Numbered from the stretch's first letter, positions 16,541 to 25,321 are shown. The stretch: DNA of 64,000 nt from Streptomyces sp. NBC_01689 (GCF_036250675.1 NZ_CP109592.1:558001-622000), one strand, 5' to 3'. Notes: generated by a model not told the origin, from the sequence alone. A program made the numbers and translations.

Positions 16541-17320
16541 CCATCCGAGTCGCAGCCCTCCAATCGTCTGTTCCCGCCCCGCCTGCCCGCCGGCCGCTTG
16601 GGTGTCGCAGTGGTTGCCGAGCTCGTCGACCTCATCGTGACCGGCCAGTTGCACGAAGGCGCGTTGCTGCCTCCGGAGGGTCCGTTGAGCGAGCACTTCG
16701 GCGTGAGCCGCACGGTGCTGCGTGAGTCGGTGAAGCGGCTCGAGGAGAAGGGCCTGGTGATCGTCTCCCAGGGGCGCGGTACCCAGGTGCGCGCACCTGG
16801 GTACTGGAACATGCTCGATCCGGTGGTGCTGTCCGCATTGATCGACAACGACGCGACGCTCGGTGTCCTTGACGAACTGACCATCGTGCGGGCCAGCCTG
16901 GAGTCGGCGATGGCGGGCGCGGTGGCCGCTTCTCGCAACGCGGATGGCTTGAGGAGACTGGAGCACGCGCTGACCACGATGCGTGAAAGCGAGTCCGAGA
17001 CGGACTCCTTCCGACAGGCGGATGTGGTGTTCCACTACGCCCTGATGGAAATCTCCGGCAACCGGCTGGCGGAGAACATCGCCAAGCATCTGTACAAGCG
17101 AGCTGTGGAGTCCAGCCGCTACCAGGGCATCGACCCCCCGGACGCGGTCGCCCTGACGCTGGACGAACACGCGGCGATCGTGGATGCCATCTCGCGGAAG
17201 GACGTCGCCGCGGCCCAGAAGGCGATGCATGATCACATACACATCTCGTGGGAGCGTCGTCGGCTGCCCGACCACGCGCCGCGGGCGCGCGGCCGGGCAG
17301 CCGATCAGAAGAGCGAGTAG
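16538..17320 (+). CDS. GntR family transcriptional regulator, FadR subfamily (FCD domain)
   Basis: A 260-residue regulator. The winged helix (GVAVVAELVDLIVTG, then LPPEGPLSEHFGVSRTVLRESVKRL) is followed by an all-helical FCD effector domain, with ELTIVRASLESAMAG, FHYALMEISGNRL and DEHAAIVDAI as the usual metal/ligand-binding blocks. FadR/FCD proteins commonly sense sugar acids or their degradation products. A TTG at 16517 is in frame, but ATG 16538 has AAGG at a sensible distance and coincides with the operator. The 3' end overlaps the end of the convergent lactonase-like pseudogene by 16 bp. Confidence 0.88.
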   Translation: MPSESQPSNRLFPPRLPAGRLGVAVVAELVDLIVTGQLHEGALLPPEGPLSEHFGVSRTVLRESVKRLEEKGLVIVSQGRGTQVRAPGYWNMLDPVVLSALIDNDATLGVLDELTIVRASLESAMAGAVAASRNADGLRRLEHALTTMRESESETDSFRQADVVFHYALMEISGNRLAENIAKHLYKRAVESSRYQGIDPPDAVALTLDEHAAIVDAISRKDVAAAQKAMHDHIHISWERRRLPDHAPRARGRAADQKSE

Positions 17321-18140
17321 ACGTCGGCGGCGTTGCCGCCGAATACACGTGCGCTTTCGGAGGCGGAAAGCCCGTCGAGCAGGGTTTCCAGAGCAGATTT
17401 CCAGGGCACCGCTCCCCCGCCGAGTTCGGCCGAGGGCCAATCCGAGCCGTAGAGCAGACGCTCGGGACCGAAGGATCCCAGGGCGATCCTCACCGGGTCG
17501 GTGAGATCCGCCGGCCCCCATGATCCGGGGGCGTGGCCCGACGTGAGTCCTGAGACCTTCGCGACGACGTTCGGTTGCCGCGCGAGTTCCCGCAGCCGCA
17601 TTGCCCACCTGCTCCTGCCCTCCCGGGCTCGGGCGGGCCTCCCAGGTGGTCGAGCACGAAGCGGAGTTCGCCGTGGCGCGCGGCCAGGCGGCTCGCCTGA
17701 GGGAGCTGCCACTCACGCACGACGAGGTCGAAGCAGAGGCCCTCACGCTCGAGTACGGCGAGGCCGACGCCGACCTCCTCACGCATCAGCCACTCCGGGT
17801 CCCGGTCGATGTGGACGAGATGCCGCACCCCGACGACGGGAACGACGGCGTTCTCGCGGATACGGTCGAGCTGAGGTCCAACCTCCGCCGCCAGGTCGAC
17901 CCACGCGACGAGGCCGACGACGGCCGAGGAGTTCAGCCCGGCGAGCCGGATGCTCTCTTCGAGGCTGTTGCCCGACTGCACGAGCACGGCGCCGTCGAGT
18001 CCGGTCGCGGCCAACATCTCGCCCAGATCGGAGGCGTCGAAGTCGCGGGCGATCGGCGCCATGGTCTTCGGGTCGATCCAGTCCTGCGGGTCCACGGCTC
18101 GATTCCACAGGTGCACGTGGGCGTCGATGCCTGCGTTCAC
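17305..18140 (-). pseudogene. Frameshifted amidohydrolase (L-fucono-1,5-lactonase-like)
   Basis: Two overlapping minus-strand frames together make one amidohydrolase-2 family protein of about 278 residues. The N-terminal frame starts at GTG 18140, overlapping the mutarotase stop (GTGA), and has the metal-binding DAHVHLWN and later FVLDHLGGPPEPG. The match then moves to another frame at about 17620-17650, continuing REGRSRWAMRLRELA, PNVVAKVSGL and LYGSDWPSAELGG to the stop at 17305. The shift lies in a G/C-run region. Intact relatives hydrolyse sugar-acid lactones, or 2-pyrone-4,6-dicarboxylate. Either the gene is inactivated or the assembly has an indel. Function of the intact form is inferred from the family and the dehydratase/mutarotase neighbours. 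Confidence 0.75.
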
Positions 18141-18472
18141 GAGAGGTGCCACACTTCCTCGACAGGTTGCCACAGCGCCCCGGGATCACGCTCCTCGGCG
18201 ATCCTGACCTGGCACGGATCGGTGTGCGTCCATCATTCCTGCGAAGTCGGGTCGTCCGCGATCCTTCGCATGTCCGCCTCGTGGTCCTCGCCGACGTACT
18301 CGTCGTAGGCGAACAGGACGTCGCCGAAGATGAAAATGCTGTAGTTGCGTATGTTGCATTCGGTGACCCTTCGCTCGACGTCCGGCCACACGGCACGGTG
18401 CAGTGCCAGGTACTCCTCGCGCTTCTCCGGCCGCACACCGACGACGAAGGCTCCGCGCTCAGGTCGACGCAT
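18137..18472 (-). pseudogene. L-rhamnose/L-fucose mutarotase-like gene with in-frame TGA
   Basis: The frame encodes a DUF718/RhaM-like mutarotase of about 111 residues. The N-terminal part shows GVRPEKREEYLALHRAVWP and NYSIFIFGDVLFAYDEY, ending DDPTSQE. A TGA at 18235-18233 then falls where the family has Trp; the same frame continues WTHTDPCQVRIAEE, LWQPVEEVWHLS and stops at 18137, which is the proper family C-terminus. A single TGG-to-TGA change explains it. The truncated product (about 79 residues) would lack the C-terminal strand. The ATG at 18472 overlaps the dehydratase stop, and the true stop overlaps the lactonase start, so the gene sits in a tightly coupled operon. Mutarotases interconvert sugar anomers. 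Confidence 0.8.
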
Positions 18473-19653
18473 CACGCGGGCCGGCCTCCGCGGTACGACG
18501 GGTCATCCGTCACGTACGGCTCGTCCACGAGTCGCAGGGCAGCCCGTTCGGGCCGGATGTGCGGTCCGGCAGCCGCGGGCGGGGGCATCGCGGCGCCGTC
18601 CGGTGACATCTTGGACTCGTCGACCACGATCCCGATGCCGGGGCGATCGCCCAGGACGATGCCTCCGTCGTCGAACTGCTGGTCGACATCGAGACCGACC
18701 GGGAAGCCGAGATCCTGGACTTCGAAGGCCAGGTGGTTCGGCACGGCGGCGGCAGCGTGTGCCACCGGGTTCGCGTGGTACGCGACGGGGCTCACCGGCA
18801 GATCGTGGGCGTGTGCGAGCGTCGCGACCCGGAGGAAGTGGGTGATCCCCCACACGTTGCCGACCTGCACGATGTCGACCGCCTTGGCGTCCAGCAGGGG
18901 GCGGTACTGCTCGAGCCCGGTGAGGTTCTCACCGCTCGCTATCGCCGCACGCACCTTTCCGCGCAGCGTGGCCATTCCGGCCGCGTCCCACCGACGGAGC
19001 GGTTCTTCCACCCAGGTGAGGTCCAGGCGCTGCTCGATGGCCGCGACATAGCGGGCGGCCTGGGCGTGGTTCCACGACTCGTTGGCGTCGAACATGAGCG
19101 CCGGCCGGCGCGTGTTGCTGCTGAGGACCGCGTGCATGATCTCCAGCCGGGGCAGGTCTCGGTCGAGGTCGCGACCGCCTTTCAGCTTGCCGGCCTTGAA
19201 CCCGCGGTCCGCGAAGCGGCGGTAGAGGTCTGCGAGTTCGTCCTCGGTCAGGCCGTACTCGAGACCGGACGCATAGCCGGGGACGAAGCGCTCGCGGGCA
19301 CCGAGGGTCCGCCAGAGCGGCTCGTCGGCGGCCTTGGCCTTGATGTCCCAGAGGGCCATGTCGACGGCGCCGATGGTGCCGAAGGTGGATCCCGAGTGAC
19401 CGGCCTTGAACACCCGGTCGAGCATCCGGTCGTAGAGCGCCGCGACCGAGCGCGGGTCGTCTCCTTCGATCGCGGGGAAGACACGGGCGATGTCGGCGTG
19501 GGAGCCGAGGCCCACTCCTTCGATGCCGGTGTCGGTCTCGATGATGAGCACAGGGACCGGAGTGACGTGGCCGGGCTGGACACCGTTGACGTCCCCCGTG
19601 ATTCTGCCCCAGTCGTGAACGGTGCTCAGACTGCGGAAACCGGTGATCTTCAT
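18472..19653 (-). CDS. Enolase-superfamily dehydratase (mandelate racemase/muconate lactonizing-like)
   Basis: A 393-residue member of the enolase superfamily. An N-terminal capping domain is followed by a TIM barrel with KAGKLKGG (the KxK general base), FDANESW, TWVEEPL and IASGEN as the three metal ligands, and SPVAYHANP near the end of strand 7. Relatives include fuconate, rhamnonate, galactonate and galactarate dehydratases, which remove water from sugar acids to give 2-keto-3-deoxy acids. Its companions (mutarotase, lactonase, CUT1 importer, KduD-like fragment) favour an acid sugar or deoxysugar substrate. It appears intact. ATG 19653 has AAGGAGAACC upstream, and the 3' end overlaps the mutarotase start. 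Confidence 0.87.
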   Translation of the reverse strand: MKITGFRSLSTVHDWGRITGDVNGVQPGHVTPVPVLIIETDTGIEGVGLGSHADIARVFPAIEGDDPRSVAALYDRMLDRVFKAGHSGSTFGTIGAVDMALWDIKAKAADEPLWRTLGARERFVPGYASGLEYGLTEDELADLYRRFADRGFKAGKLKGGRDLDRDLPRLEIMHAVLSSNTRRPALMFDANESWNHAQAARYVAAIEQRLDLTWVEEPLRRWDAAGMATLRGKVRAAIASGENLTGLEQYRPLLDAKAVDIVQVGNVWGITHFLRVATLAHAHDLPVSPVAYHANPVAHAAAAVPNHLAFEVQDLGFPVGLDVDQQFDDGGIVLGDRPGIGIVVDESKMSPDGAAMPPPAAAGPHIRPERAALRLVDEPYVTDDPSYRGGRPA

Positions 19654-19684
19654 CGGGAGTGGTTCTCCTTGCGGGTGCGAGTGG

Positions 19685-20593
19685 TCATTCCTTGGTTCCC
19701 CCCGCTGTCATGCCCGCGACCAAGAATCGCTGGGAGAAAAGGAAGACGACCAGGACGGGCAGGATCGACACGATCGTCCCCAGCGCCAAAGTGGGCAGCT
19801 GGACGGAGCCGGATCCCGCGGAACTGGGATTGAAAGCCGGGGTCGAGGCCAGAAGCGAGGTGAGCCCTACCTGGATCGGGTAGCCGTCGCTCGAGGGCAG
19901 CATCACGAACGGCAGGAAGAAGTTGTTCCAGTTCTGCACAAAGCTGAAGAACGCCACCAGGGCGACGATCGGGGCGGCCAGTGGAAGGGCGACCCGGGTG
20001 AAGAGCTGGAAACCATTGCAGCCGTCGATGCGCGCGGCGGCGAGGATGTCACGGGGAATGCTGGTCGAGAAGTAGATGTAGGCGAGATAGACACCGAACG
20101 GGAAGAACGACATGGGCAGGATCACCGACAGCGGGCTCCCGATCAGTTGGACGCTGTTCAGCTCGAGGAAGATCGGCAGTACCAGTGCGGTGTTGGGGAT
20201 CAGCATGACGACGAGCGTCAGCACGAGCATCGCCTGCCGAAGCCTGAACTCCGTGAGCGCGAGCGCGTAGCCGGCGGGGATGCTCACGAGGAGTGTGATC
20301 ACCAAGGCACCGATCGCGTACAGCGCGGAGTTCCCGATCCAGGTCGTCACCGCACCGTCCTGGAAGTCGAACAGCTGATGCCAGTTGGCGACGATGTCCG
20401 ACCACGACCCGAAGGAGAACGGGTCGTCCACGACGAGCGCTTTCGAGGACTTCGTGACCGCGAGGAGCAGCCAGACGATCGGGACGGCGAAGAACAGGAC
20501 GAAAACGATGAGCAGGACGCCGGTGACGGACCGCGCGCTCCAGCCGCTGAGGCTCTGTCGGCGGCGTCCGTCCGAGACTGCTGCCATGGTCAT
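19685..20593 (-). CDS. Carbohydrate ABC transporter permease (CUT1, MalG-like)
   Basis: A 302-residue inner-membrane permease with six predicted membrane segments. The first is GVLLIVFVLFFAVPIVWLLL. The EAA-loop region reads DILAAARIDGCNGFQLFTR, where the coupling helix contacts the ATPase, and the typical MalG C-terminal VAGMTAGGTKE tail is present. No cognate ATPase is encoded in the operon, as is common in Streptomyces, where the shared MsiK ATPase serves many CUT1 importers. The start ATG overlaps the MalF-like stop (ATGA). Confidence 0.9.
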   Translation of the reverse strand: MTMAAVSDGRRRQSLSGWSARSVTGVLLIVFVLFFAVPIVWLLLAVTKSSKALVVDDPFSFGSWSDIVANWHQLFDFQDGAVTTWIGNSALYAIGALVITLLVSIPAGYALALTEFRLRQAMLVLTLVVMLIPNTALVLPIFLELNSVQLIGSPLSVILPMSFFPFGVYLAYIYFSTSIPRDILAAARIDGCNGFQLFTRVALPLAAPIVALVAFFSFVQNWNNFFLPFVMLPSSDGYPIQVGLTSLLASTPAFNPSSAGSGSVQLPTLALGTIVSILPVLVVFLFSQRFLVAGMTAGGTKE

Positions 20594-21540
20594 TCCTTCT
20601 CGAAGAGGCCGCCGCGGGTCACGAACACCCAGGACAGCAGGAGTGCGACGACCAGCAGGATCAGCGAGATCGCGGCCGCGCCGTTGAAGTCGTTCTGCTG
20701 GAAGGCGTACTGGTAGGCCAGTTGGTTGAGCGAGTAGTCGTTGGGCACTACGGCGTTACTGGCCTGGCTGAGCAACTGTGGCTCCACGAACAGCTGGGTG
20801 CCGGCGGCGAGTGACATGACTCCCATGTACGCAATCCACTTGCGCAGCATCGGCAGTTGGATCCGGATCGCGATCTGGACGGCGTTCGCGCCGTCGATGC
20901 GGGCGGCCTCGATCACGTCGGCGCTGATGTTGTTGAGGGCGCCGTACATGATGAGGATCCATCCGCCGGCTCCCGTCCAGAAGGCGATGATCGCGAAGAT
21001 CGCCGGAAGGTGGCCGGGCTGGATCACTTGTACGAAGCTCTCGAACCCCATCGTCCTGAGCAGACCGCTGACCGGGCTCGCGGTCGGATCGAGGACGAAG
21101 AGCCACAGCAGGACGCTGGACGCACCGGCGAGCGCACCTGGCAGGTAGTAGACGAACCGTAGGGTTGTACTCACCCACCGCACACTGACGGTGTGCACCA
21201 CCAGCGCCAGGCCGACGACGAAGACGAGCAGTCCGAGGAGCCAGATGAGGAGATAGCCGGTCACGTGGAACACGGCCGGCCAGAACCGGAAGTCGCCGAC
21301 GACCTCGGTGAAGTTGTCGAAGCCTGCGAATCCACCGTCGGCGTTCGTGAAGGCGAGTGTCACCGCGTAAAGCGAAGGGACGATCCCGAAGACGATGGCG
21401 AGCAACGCGTAGGGCGAGATGAAGAGACAGCCGATCGGGTTGCGGGTGAAGGTGCGGCCGGCGGGCCGGCCGCTGCCCCCGTCTGACCGCCGACCCGAGG
21501 CGTCCACGGCCGGCCGGCCGCCCGGTGGAGCGACGGTCAT
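20590..21540 (-). CDS. Carbohydrate ABC transporter permease (CUT1, MalF-like)
   Basis: A 316-residue permease with a Gly/Arg-rich cytoplasmic N-terminus and six to seven membrane segments, starting with CLFISPYALLAIVFGIVPSL. The EAA motif is VIEAARIDGANAVQIAIR. It forms the heterodimeric channel with the adjacent MalG-like protein, which it overlaps by 4 bp. It begins one base after the binding-protein stop, so all three genes are one transcription unit. The substrate is likely a sugar or oligosaccharide for the downstream dehydratase pathway. Confidence 0.9.
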   Translation of the reverse strand: MTVAPPGGRPAVDASGRRSDGGSGRPAGRTFTRNPIGCLFISPYALLAIVFGIVPSLYAVTLAFTNADGGFAGFDNFTEVVGDFRFWPAVFHVTGYLLIWLLGLLVFVVGLALVVHTVSVRWVSTTLRFVYYLPGALAGASSVLLWLFVLDPTASPVSGLLRTMGFESFVQVIQPGHLPAIFAIIAFWTGAGGWILIMYGALNNISADVIEAARIDGANAVQIAIRIQLPMLRKWIAYMGVMSLAAGTQLFVEPQLLSQASNAVVPNDYSLNQLAYQYAFQQNDFNGAAAISLILLVVALLLSWVFVTRGGLFEKE

Positions 21541-21541
21541 G

Positions 21542-22912
21542 TCAGTTCACCTTGTATCCGTTGACCTCGGCCTGGTTCTCGATCGCCTTCTGCCAGGCCG
21601 GCAGCAGGTCCACGATCGATTTACCGCCCGTGATCCCCGGGGTCACCGTCTTCGCCCAGATCGCCTCCTGGCTGAAGACGGGGTAATCCCAGCCGTCCCA
21701 CACCTGCGACGCCGCGGTCACCACCGGCTGCAGCGAGGTGGCGTAGTACTTGCTCGCCTCCTTCTTGGCGATCCACTTCTGTGCGGCGGGTGCGTACGCC
21801 GGGTAGCCCGGTGCGACGTCGACCTGGTACTTGTCGGCCGTGGTGACGAACTGGACGAATTTCTCGGCGGCTTTGAGGTTCTTCGAATGGCTGGAGACGA
21901 ACCAGGTTCCGCCACCCACGTTGCCCGTCGCGGCCTTGTTCTCGCCTTTCCACGGCAACGGCGCGGCGACGCCCAGCCGACCGGCCGGCACGTTGAGCGA
22001 ATCGGGGTTGTTGAAGATCGCGCCGGCGTACCAGGCCGGACCCGGCATCATCAGCACTTTGCCTGAGTACTTCTTCAGGAACTCCGGCGTGAACACGCTG
22101 ACCACCGGCGCGGTTCCGTTCTGACGGAGGGTGTCGAGCATCGAGGCCGCCCGCTTGCACTCGGTCGAGTCGGTCTTCACGATGACCGACTTGGGACCGG
22201 TGACGTCATTGGCCCGGCATCTGCTCCCCCACATGAACACCTCGGGCGTCCAGGCGTCTCCGGCCGTCCCGATGATGTAGCCGGGGTGCTCCTTGGCCAC
22301 CTTCTCCCCGAGCGCCTGATACTCCTCCCACGTGGTCGGGAGGGCGTAGCCGAACTGCTCCAGCAGGGACTTGTCGTACCAGAGCACCGCCTGGGCGAGG
22401 TCGTTGCGCAGGCAGTAGACACGGCCGTCGACCGTGCACGGGTTGAGCGAGCCTGCGGTGAAGTTGCTGAGAATGTCCTTCGGGACCAGGCCCTTGTCCA
22501 ACACGGCCGCGAACGCCTGCTTGCCGCCGTTCTTCTGGCCGGCCCATGCCGCGTCGTTGTTCTGGCTGGAGAAGACGACATCGGGCCAGCCACTGCCCGC
22601 GCGGTCGAAGAGCTGCATCTTTGTCCGGAAGGAGTTGGACCCGTTGGCCGATCCGTCGTAGGCGACGACCTTGATCTTGGTGTCCGGGTTCTCCGCCTGG
22701 AACGCCTTCGCTGCCGCCTGCCGGTCCGCGTCCACCCAGACCGTGATCGTCGAGGAAGCTTCCTGCTTGGCCTGGGGAAACCCGTACGCCCCCTTCGCCG
22801 AGGTGCCTTGACCGCCGCAGCCGGCGAGGGCCAGGAGTGTCGTTGCGGTGCATATGACGGCGACGGTCGATGCCTTACGGCGCGAGCGCACCACAGCGTG
22901 GATTCCGGCCAT
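21542..22912 (-). CDS. Extracellular sugar-binding lipoprotein (ABC importer, SBP family 1)
   Basis: A 456-residue solute-binding protein. A basic N-terminus and hydrophobic segment end in the lipobox LALAGC, with Cys32 as the lipid anchor, so the mature protein is tethered outside the membrane. The body has the usual SBP_bac_1 features: STITVWVDADRQAAAKAF at the first strand, DVVFSSQNNDAAW, and VGGGTWFVSSHSKNLKAAEKF near the C-terminal lobe. It captures the carbohydrate and delivers it to the MalF/MalG-like permeases. First gene of the minus-strand operon; ATG 22912 follows AAGGAC. The predicted promoter with the CATACGTATG operator lies 45-75 bp upstream. Confidence 0.9.
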   Translation of the reverse strand: MAGIHAVVRSRRKASTVAVICTATTLLALAGCGGQGTSAKGAYGFPQAKQEASSTITVWVDADRQAAAKAFQAENPDTKIKVVAYDGSANGSNSFRTKMQLFDRAGSGWPDVVFSSQNNDAAWAGQKNGGKQAFAAVLDKGLVPKDILSNFTAGSLNPCTVDGRVYCLRNDLAQAVLWYDKSLLEQFGYALPTTWEEYQALGEKVAKEHPGYIIGTAGDAWTPEVFMWGSRCRANDVTGPKSVIVKTDSTECKRAASMLDTLRQNGTAPVVSVFTPEFLKKYSGKVLMMPGPAWYAGAIFNNPDSLNVPAGRLGVAAPLPWKGENKAATGNVGGGTWFVSSHSKNLKAAEKFVQFVTTADKYQVDVAPGYPAYAPAAQKWIAKKEASKYYATSLQPVVTAASQVWDGWDYPVFSQEAIWAKTVTPGITGGKSIVDLLPAWQKAIENQAEVNGYKVN

Positions 22913-22957
22913 GGGATGTCCTTGTCTTGTCGACTTCGTTGACGACTCCGCGCCTGG

Positions 22958-22987
22958 ACTTTAGAGCATACGTATGATGTTTGTCAC
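22958..22987 (-). promoter_or_regulatory. Predicted promoter of the ABC importer/dehydratase operon
   Basis: On the minus strand, GTGACA (22987-22982) and TAAAGT (22963-22958) form -35 and -10 elements 18 bp apart. The CATACGTATG palindrome falls between them, the classic position for repression by RNA polymerase exclusion. Assigned by eye. Confidence 0.5.
22967..22976. promoter_or_regulatory. Operator palindrome CATACGTATG upstream of the ABC operon
   Basis: Identical to the palindrome at 16531-16540 over the FadR-type regulator start. It lies between the predicted -35 and -10 elements of the binding-protein promoter. Likely binding site for that regulator. Confidence 0.65.
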
Positions 22988-23446
22988 GAGCTGGAGACGC
23001 AGCACCTTGAGAGGCATTTCCCTTGGGGGGACGACGAGTTGACGGTGGTCTCGTACGTTTGATCGGCGTCAACTGCGGCGTGGAAGCGGGGCCTCTTCGC
23101 AGCCAGAGGTCACGACGTCGACCGAGATCCTGGAAGCCCTGTTGCCGCACCGCTCCGTTCGGTGGAGTTCAATTCGGCGGCATTGGCGCGCGATTGTATG
23201 GTCCACCGATACGGAGGCCCGCCCGACTCGGCTGCCCGCCCTCGCACAACCTGGCCCGGCCCTTCGACGCCACTGCCTCGCGGCCCGCCCGCAGTCGGCC
23301 CGTCCGGGGCGCCCTCCGTGCGAGGCGGGTCCGTCTCATCGGCCACCTCGGTGCAGTCGGCAGGGGGCGGCATCCCTTCGCCCGTCAGGCTGCCCTCCAC
23401 GCTTCTTGCCGAAGCGGCGCCACCACCGACCAGCGTCCGAAGAGCC
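22988..23446. other. 460-bp region without a supported gene
   Basis: It lies between the ABC operon promoter and the SDR fragment. Frames on both strands are low-complexity and unrecognised. Given the truncated genes next to it, this is probably the remains of a deletion. Confidence 0.5.
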
Positions 23447-23790
23447 TCATCGGCCGAGCCAGCCACCGTCGACCGGCAGGATCGTCCCGGAGACGTAGCG
23501 CGCTGCGTCCGATGCCAGGAACACGGCCGCGCCCGCGAGGTCCTCGGCCGTTCCCCACCGCCCCGCCGGTGTCCACTCGAGGATCACGCGTGACCGGTCA
23601 GGGTCGTCCTGAAGTGCATGGGTGTTGCCGGTCGCGATGTAGCCCGGGGCGACGCCGTTGACGGTCACACCGCGTCCAGCCCACTCCTTCGAGAGGGCCC
23701 GGATCAGTCCCGCCACGCCGGACTCGGCCGCCGCATGACCCGGCACGTTGATCCCGCCCTGGAACGAGAGCATGGAGGCGGTGAAACGGA
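23447..23790 (-). pseudogene. 3' fragment of a KduD-like SDR dehydrogenase
   Basis: The last about 113 residues of a short-chain dehydrogenase are clear: ASMLSFQGGINVPGHAA, SGVAGLIRALSKEWAGRG, VTVNGVAPGYIATGNT, PAGRWGTAEDLAGAAVFL and SGTILPVDGGWLGR. These are hallmarks of 2-deoxy-D-gluconate 3-dehydrogenase (KduD) and 2-keto-3-deoxy-sugar-acid dehydrogenases. The N-terminal half, with the GxxxGxG cofactor motif, is missing. The active-site Tyr position of the usual YxxSK motif reads HAAAESG, so catalytic residues are altered. Upstream sequence in this frame is Arg-rich antisense-like and belongs to the neighbouring truncated gene. It once probably completed the sugar-acid pathway of 16538-22912. 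Confidence 0.75.
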
Positions 23791-24137
23791 GTTGGGGCTC
23801 GCAGGAGGTCCGACGTGTCCAGCCACCATGCCCGGACCGGGTTCTCGCAATCCGCGCCGAGGCGCGGCACGATCGTCGTCCTGAATTCCTCACACGCGCT
23901 TGGGTCGGTCGTACGGGCGTTGCGCCCGAACGCCACGTCGCGCACCAGCCAGTCACCGTCTTCGGCCGTTCCCAGCAACACGGCGAAGCACGGCACGGGA
24001 TCGTTCTCGGTGATGGCCGCGTATTCGCGAACGGCCGCCCCGAGAAAACGGTCCAGCGCGGACTCGGAAAACAGCACGGAGGAACCCTCAGGTAAGCCGA
24101 CGCCGTGCTCGCTCGCGGCCCTGGTATGTGTCAGCAC
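23780..24137 (-). pseudogene. 5' fragment of an unrecognised gene (JAB/MPN-like), truncated at the SDR junction
   Basis: From GTG 24137 (AGGTGGG upstream) an unbroken frame of good coding character runs to about 23785. Segments such as SSVLFSESALDRFLGAAV, CFAVLLGTAEDGDWLVRDV and FGRNARTTDP resemble the first half of JAB/MPN (Mov34)-type proteins; I am unsure of this. The expected HxH-type metal motif is not reached, because the sequence becomes the KduD-like gene in another frame at about 23775-23800. In its own frame it runs on as an unrelated tail to 23598. It is divergent from the LysR gene, with 200 bp between. Confidence 0.45.
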
Positions 24138-24337
24138 GTAACCCACCTGTTCGGAAACCGGCCCTCGGAAGGCTGACGTCCGACCGTGCCACCGGGCGCG
24201 AAGGAACGGCAACCGTCAGCCGGTCCGGAGCACTCCCGACGGACCGGAATTGTCGACCGCTGTCCCGCTTCGCGGCCCTATCGCATTCGGCGACAACACT
24301 TCTGTTCCACGTCTCGCACCGCCCGTACGATCCGGCC

Positions 24338-25300
24338 ATGCGCCTGGACATACGGCATCTCGATCTGGTCCTCACGATCGCCGGGGAAGGCAGTCTGCGG
24401 CGCGCCGCCGCCCGACTGCACCTCACCCAGCCCGCGGTGACCACGCAGCTCAAACGAATCGAACAACACCTAGGTGGCGAACTCTTCGTCCGCCTCCCGG
24501 ACGGCGTGATGCCCACCCCCGCGGGCACTGTCTTCGTCCGCGACGCCACCCGCATCAGAGCGGACCTGGAGAACCTGACCCGCATCACCCGCCGCGCCCT
24601 CCACGCCGACGCGGCGGCGCCGGTCCGCGTCGGCGGGGTACCCGCGCAGCACTTCAGTCTGCTGATCAGGGCACTGGGCGCCCTGCTGCCCGAACGCGGC
24701 ACGACCAGCCGCACGGTGCGCCGCACCGACACGGTCACCGCCCTGCTGGCCTCCGGGCAGCTCGACGTGGCGGTGATGCGCCGATTCCCCGGCACACCCG
24801 TCGCCCTGCCACCTGGAGTGGAACACCGGGTCCTGCTCACCGAGCCCATCTTCATCGGGGTGTCCCTGAACCACCGCCTGTCCGACGCCGGGCAGATCGC
24901 CCTCGACGACCTGGCGGACGAGAACTGGGTGATGCCCCACGCCGACGACAGCCGAATGAACGACCACATAGCCGACACCTGCCGACGCACCGGGTTCGAA
25001 CAACGCGTCACGCACGTCACCGACGAGGCGCACGTCGCCTTCGCGCTCACCGCCGTCGATGCCGCGGTGTGCGTGCTCTATCCTCTGGGCAACGCACGCG
25101 AGTCGCTGGCCACCCTCACGCTGAGAGGCAACCCACTGTTCCGGGACGTTGTCCTCGCCTGGCGCAGCGACTCCCAGGTCATCGCAGTCGCGGACGCGCT
25201 GTGCGCGCATATTGCGCGGGGATACCTCGCCCTTGTTGAGGCCGACGACGTCTATGCACAATGGTGGCGACGAGGCGGAGCCGAATTCGCTGCGCCGTAG
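24338..25300 (+). CDS. LysR family transcriptional regulator
   Basis: A 320-residue regulator with the N-terminal winged helix RLDIRHLDLVLTIAGEGSLRR, then AAARLHLTQPAVTTQLKRIEQ and LGGELFVRL. The C-terminal periplasmic-binding-like effector domain spans about residues 90-300. ATG 24338 gives the canonical LysR start; the 70 extra residues of the longer frame are Ser/Arg-rich and lack family similarity. The VOC gene begins 21 bp after its stop on the same strand and may be co-transcribed. The effector is unknown. LysR proteins often regulate the divergent neighbour, here the truncated gene at 24137. Confidence 0.87.
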   Translation: MRLDIRHLDLVLTIAGEGSLRRAAARLHLTQPAVTTQLKRIEQHLGGELFVRLPDGVMPTPAGTVFVRDATRIRADLENLTRITRRALHADAAAPVRVGGVPAQHFSLLIRALGALLPERGTTSRTVRRTDTVTALLASGQLDVAVMRRFPGTPVALPPGVEHRVLLTEPIFIGVSLNHRLSDAGQIALDDLADENWVMPHADDSRMNDHIADTCRRTGFEQRVTHVTDEAHVAFALTAVDAAVCVLYPLGNARESLATLTLRGNPLFRDVVLAWRSDSQVIAVADALCAHIARGYLALVEADDVYAQWWRRGGAEFAAP

Positions 25301-25321
25301 AAATATTTCGGAGGAAATCCA

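Noticed and set aside
23110..23466. A 118-codon minus-strand frame in the gap left of the SDR fragment
   Set aside because: Low-complexity Gly/Ser/Ala/Pro composition, overlaps the SDR end, and shows no domain.
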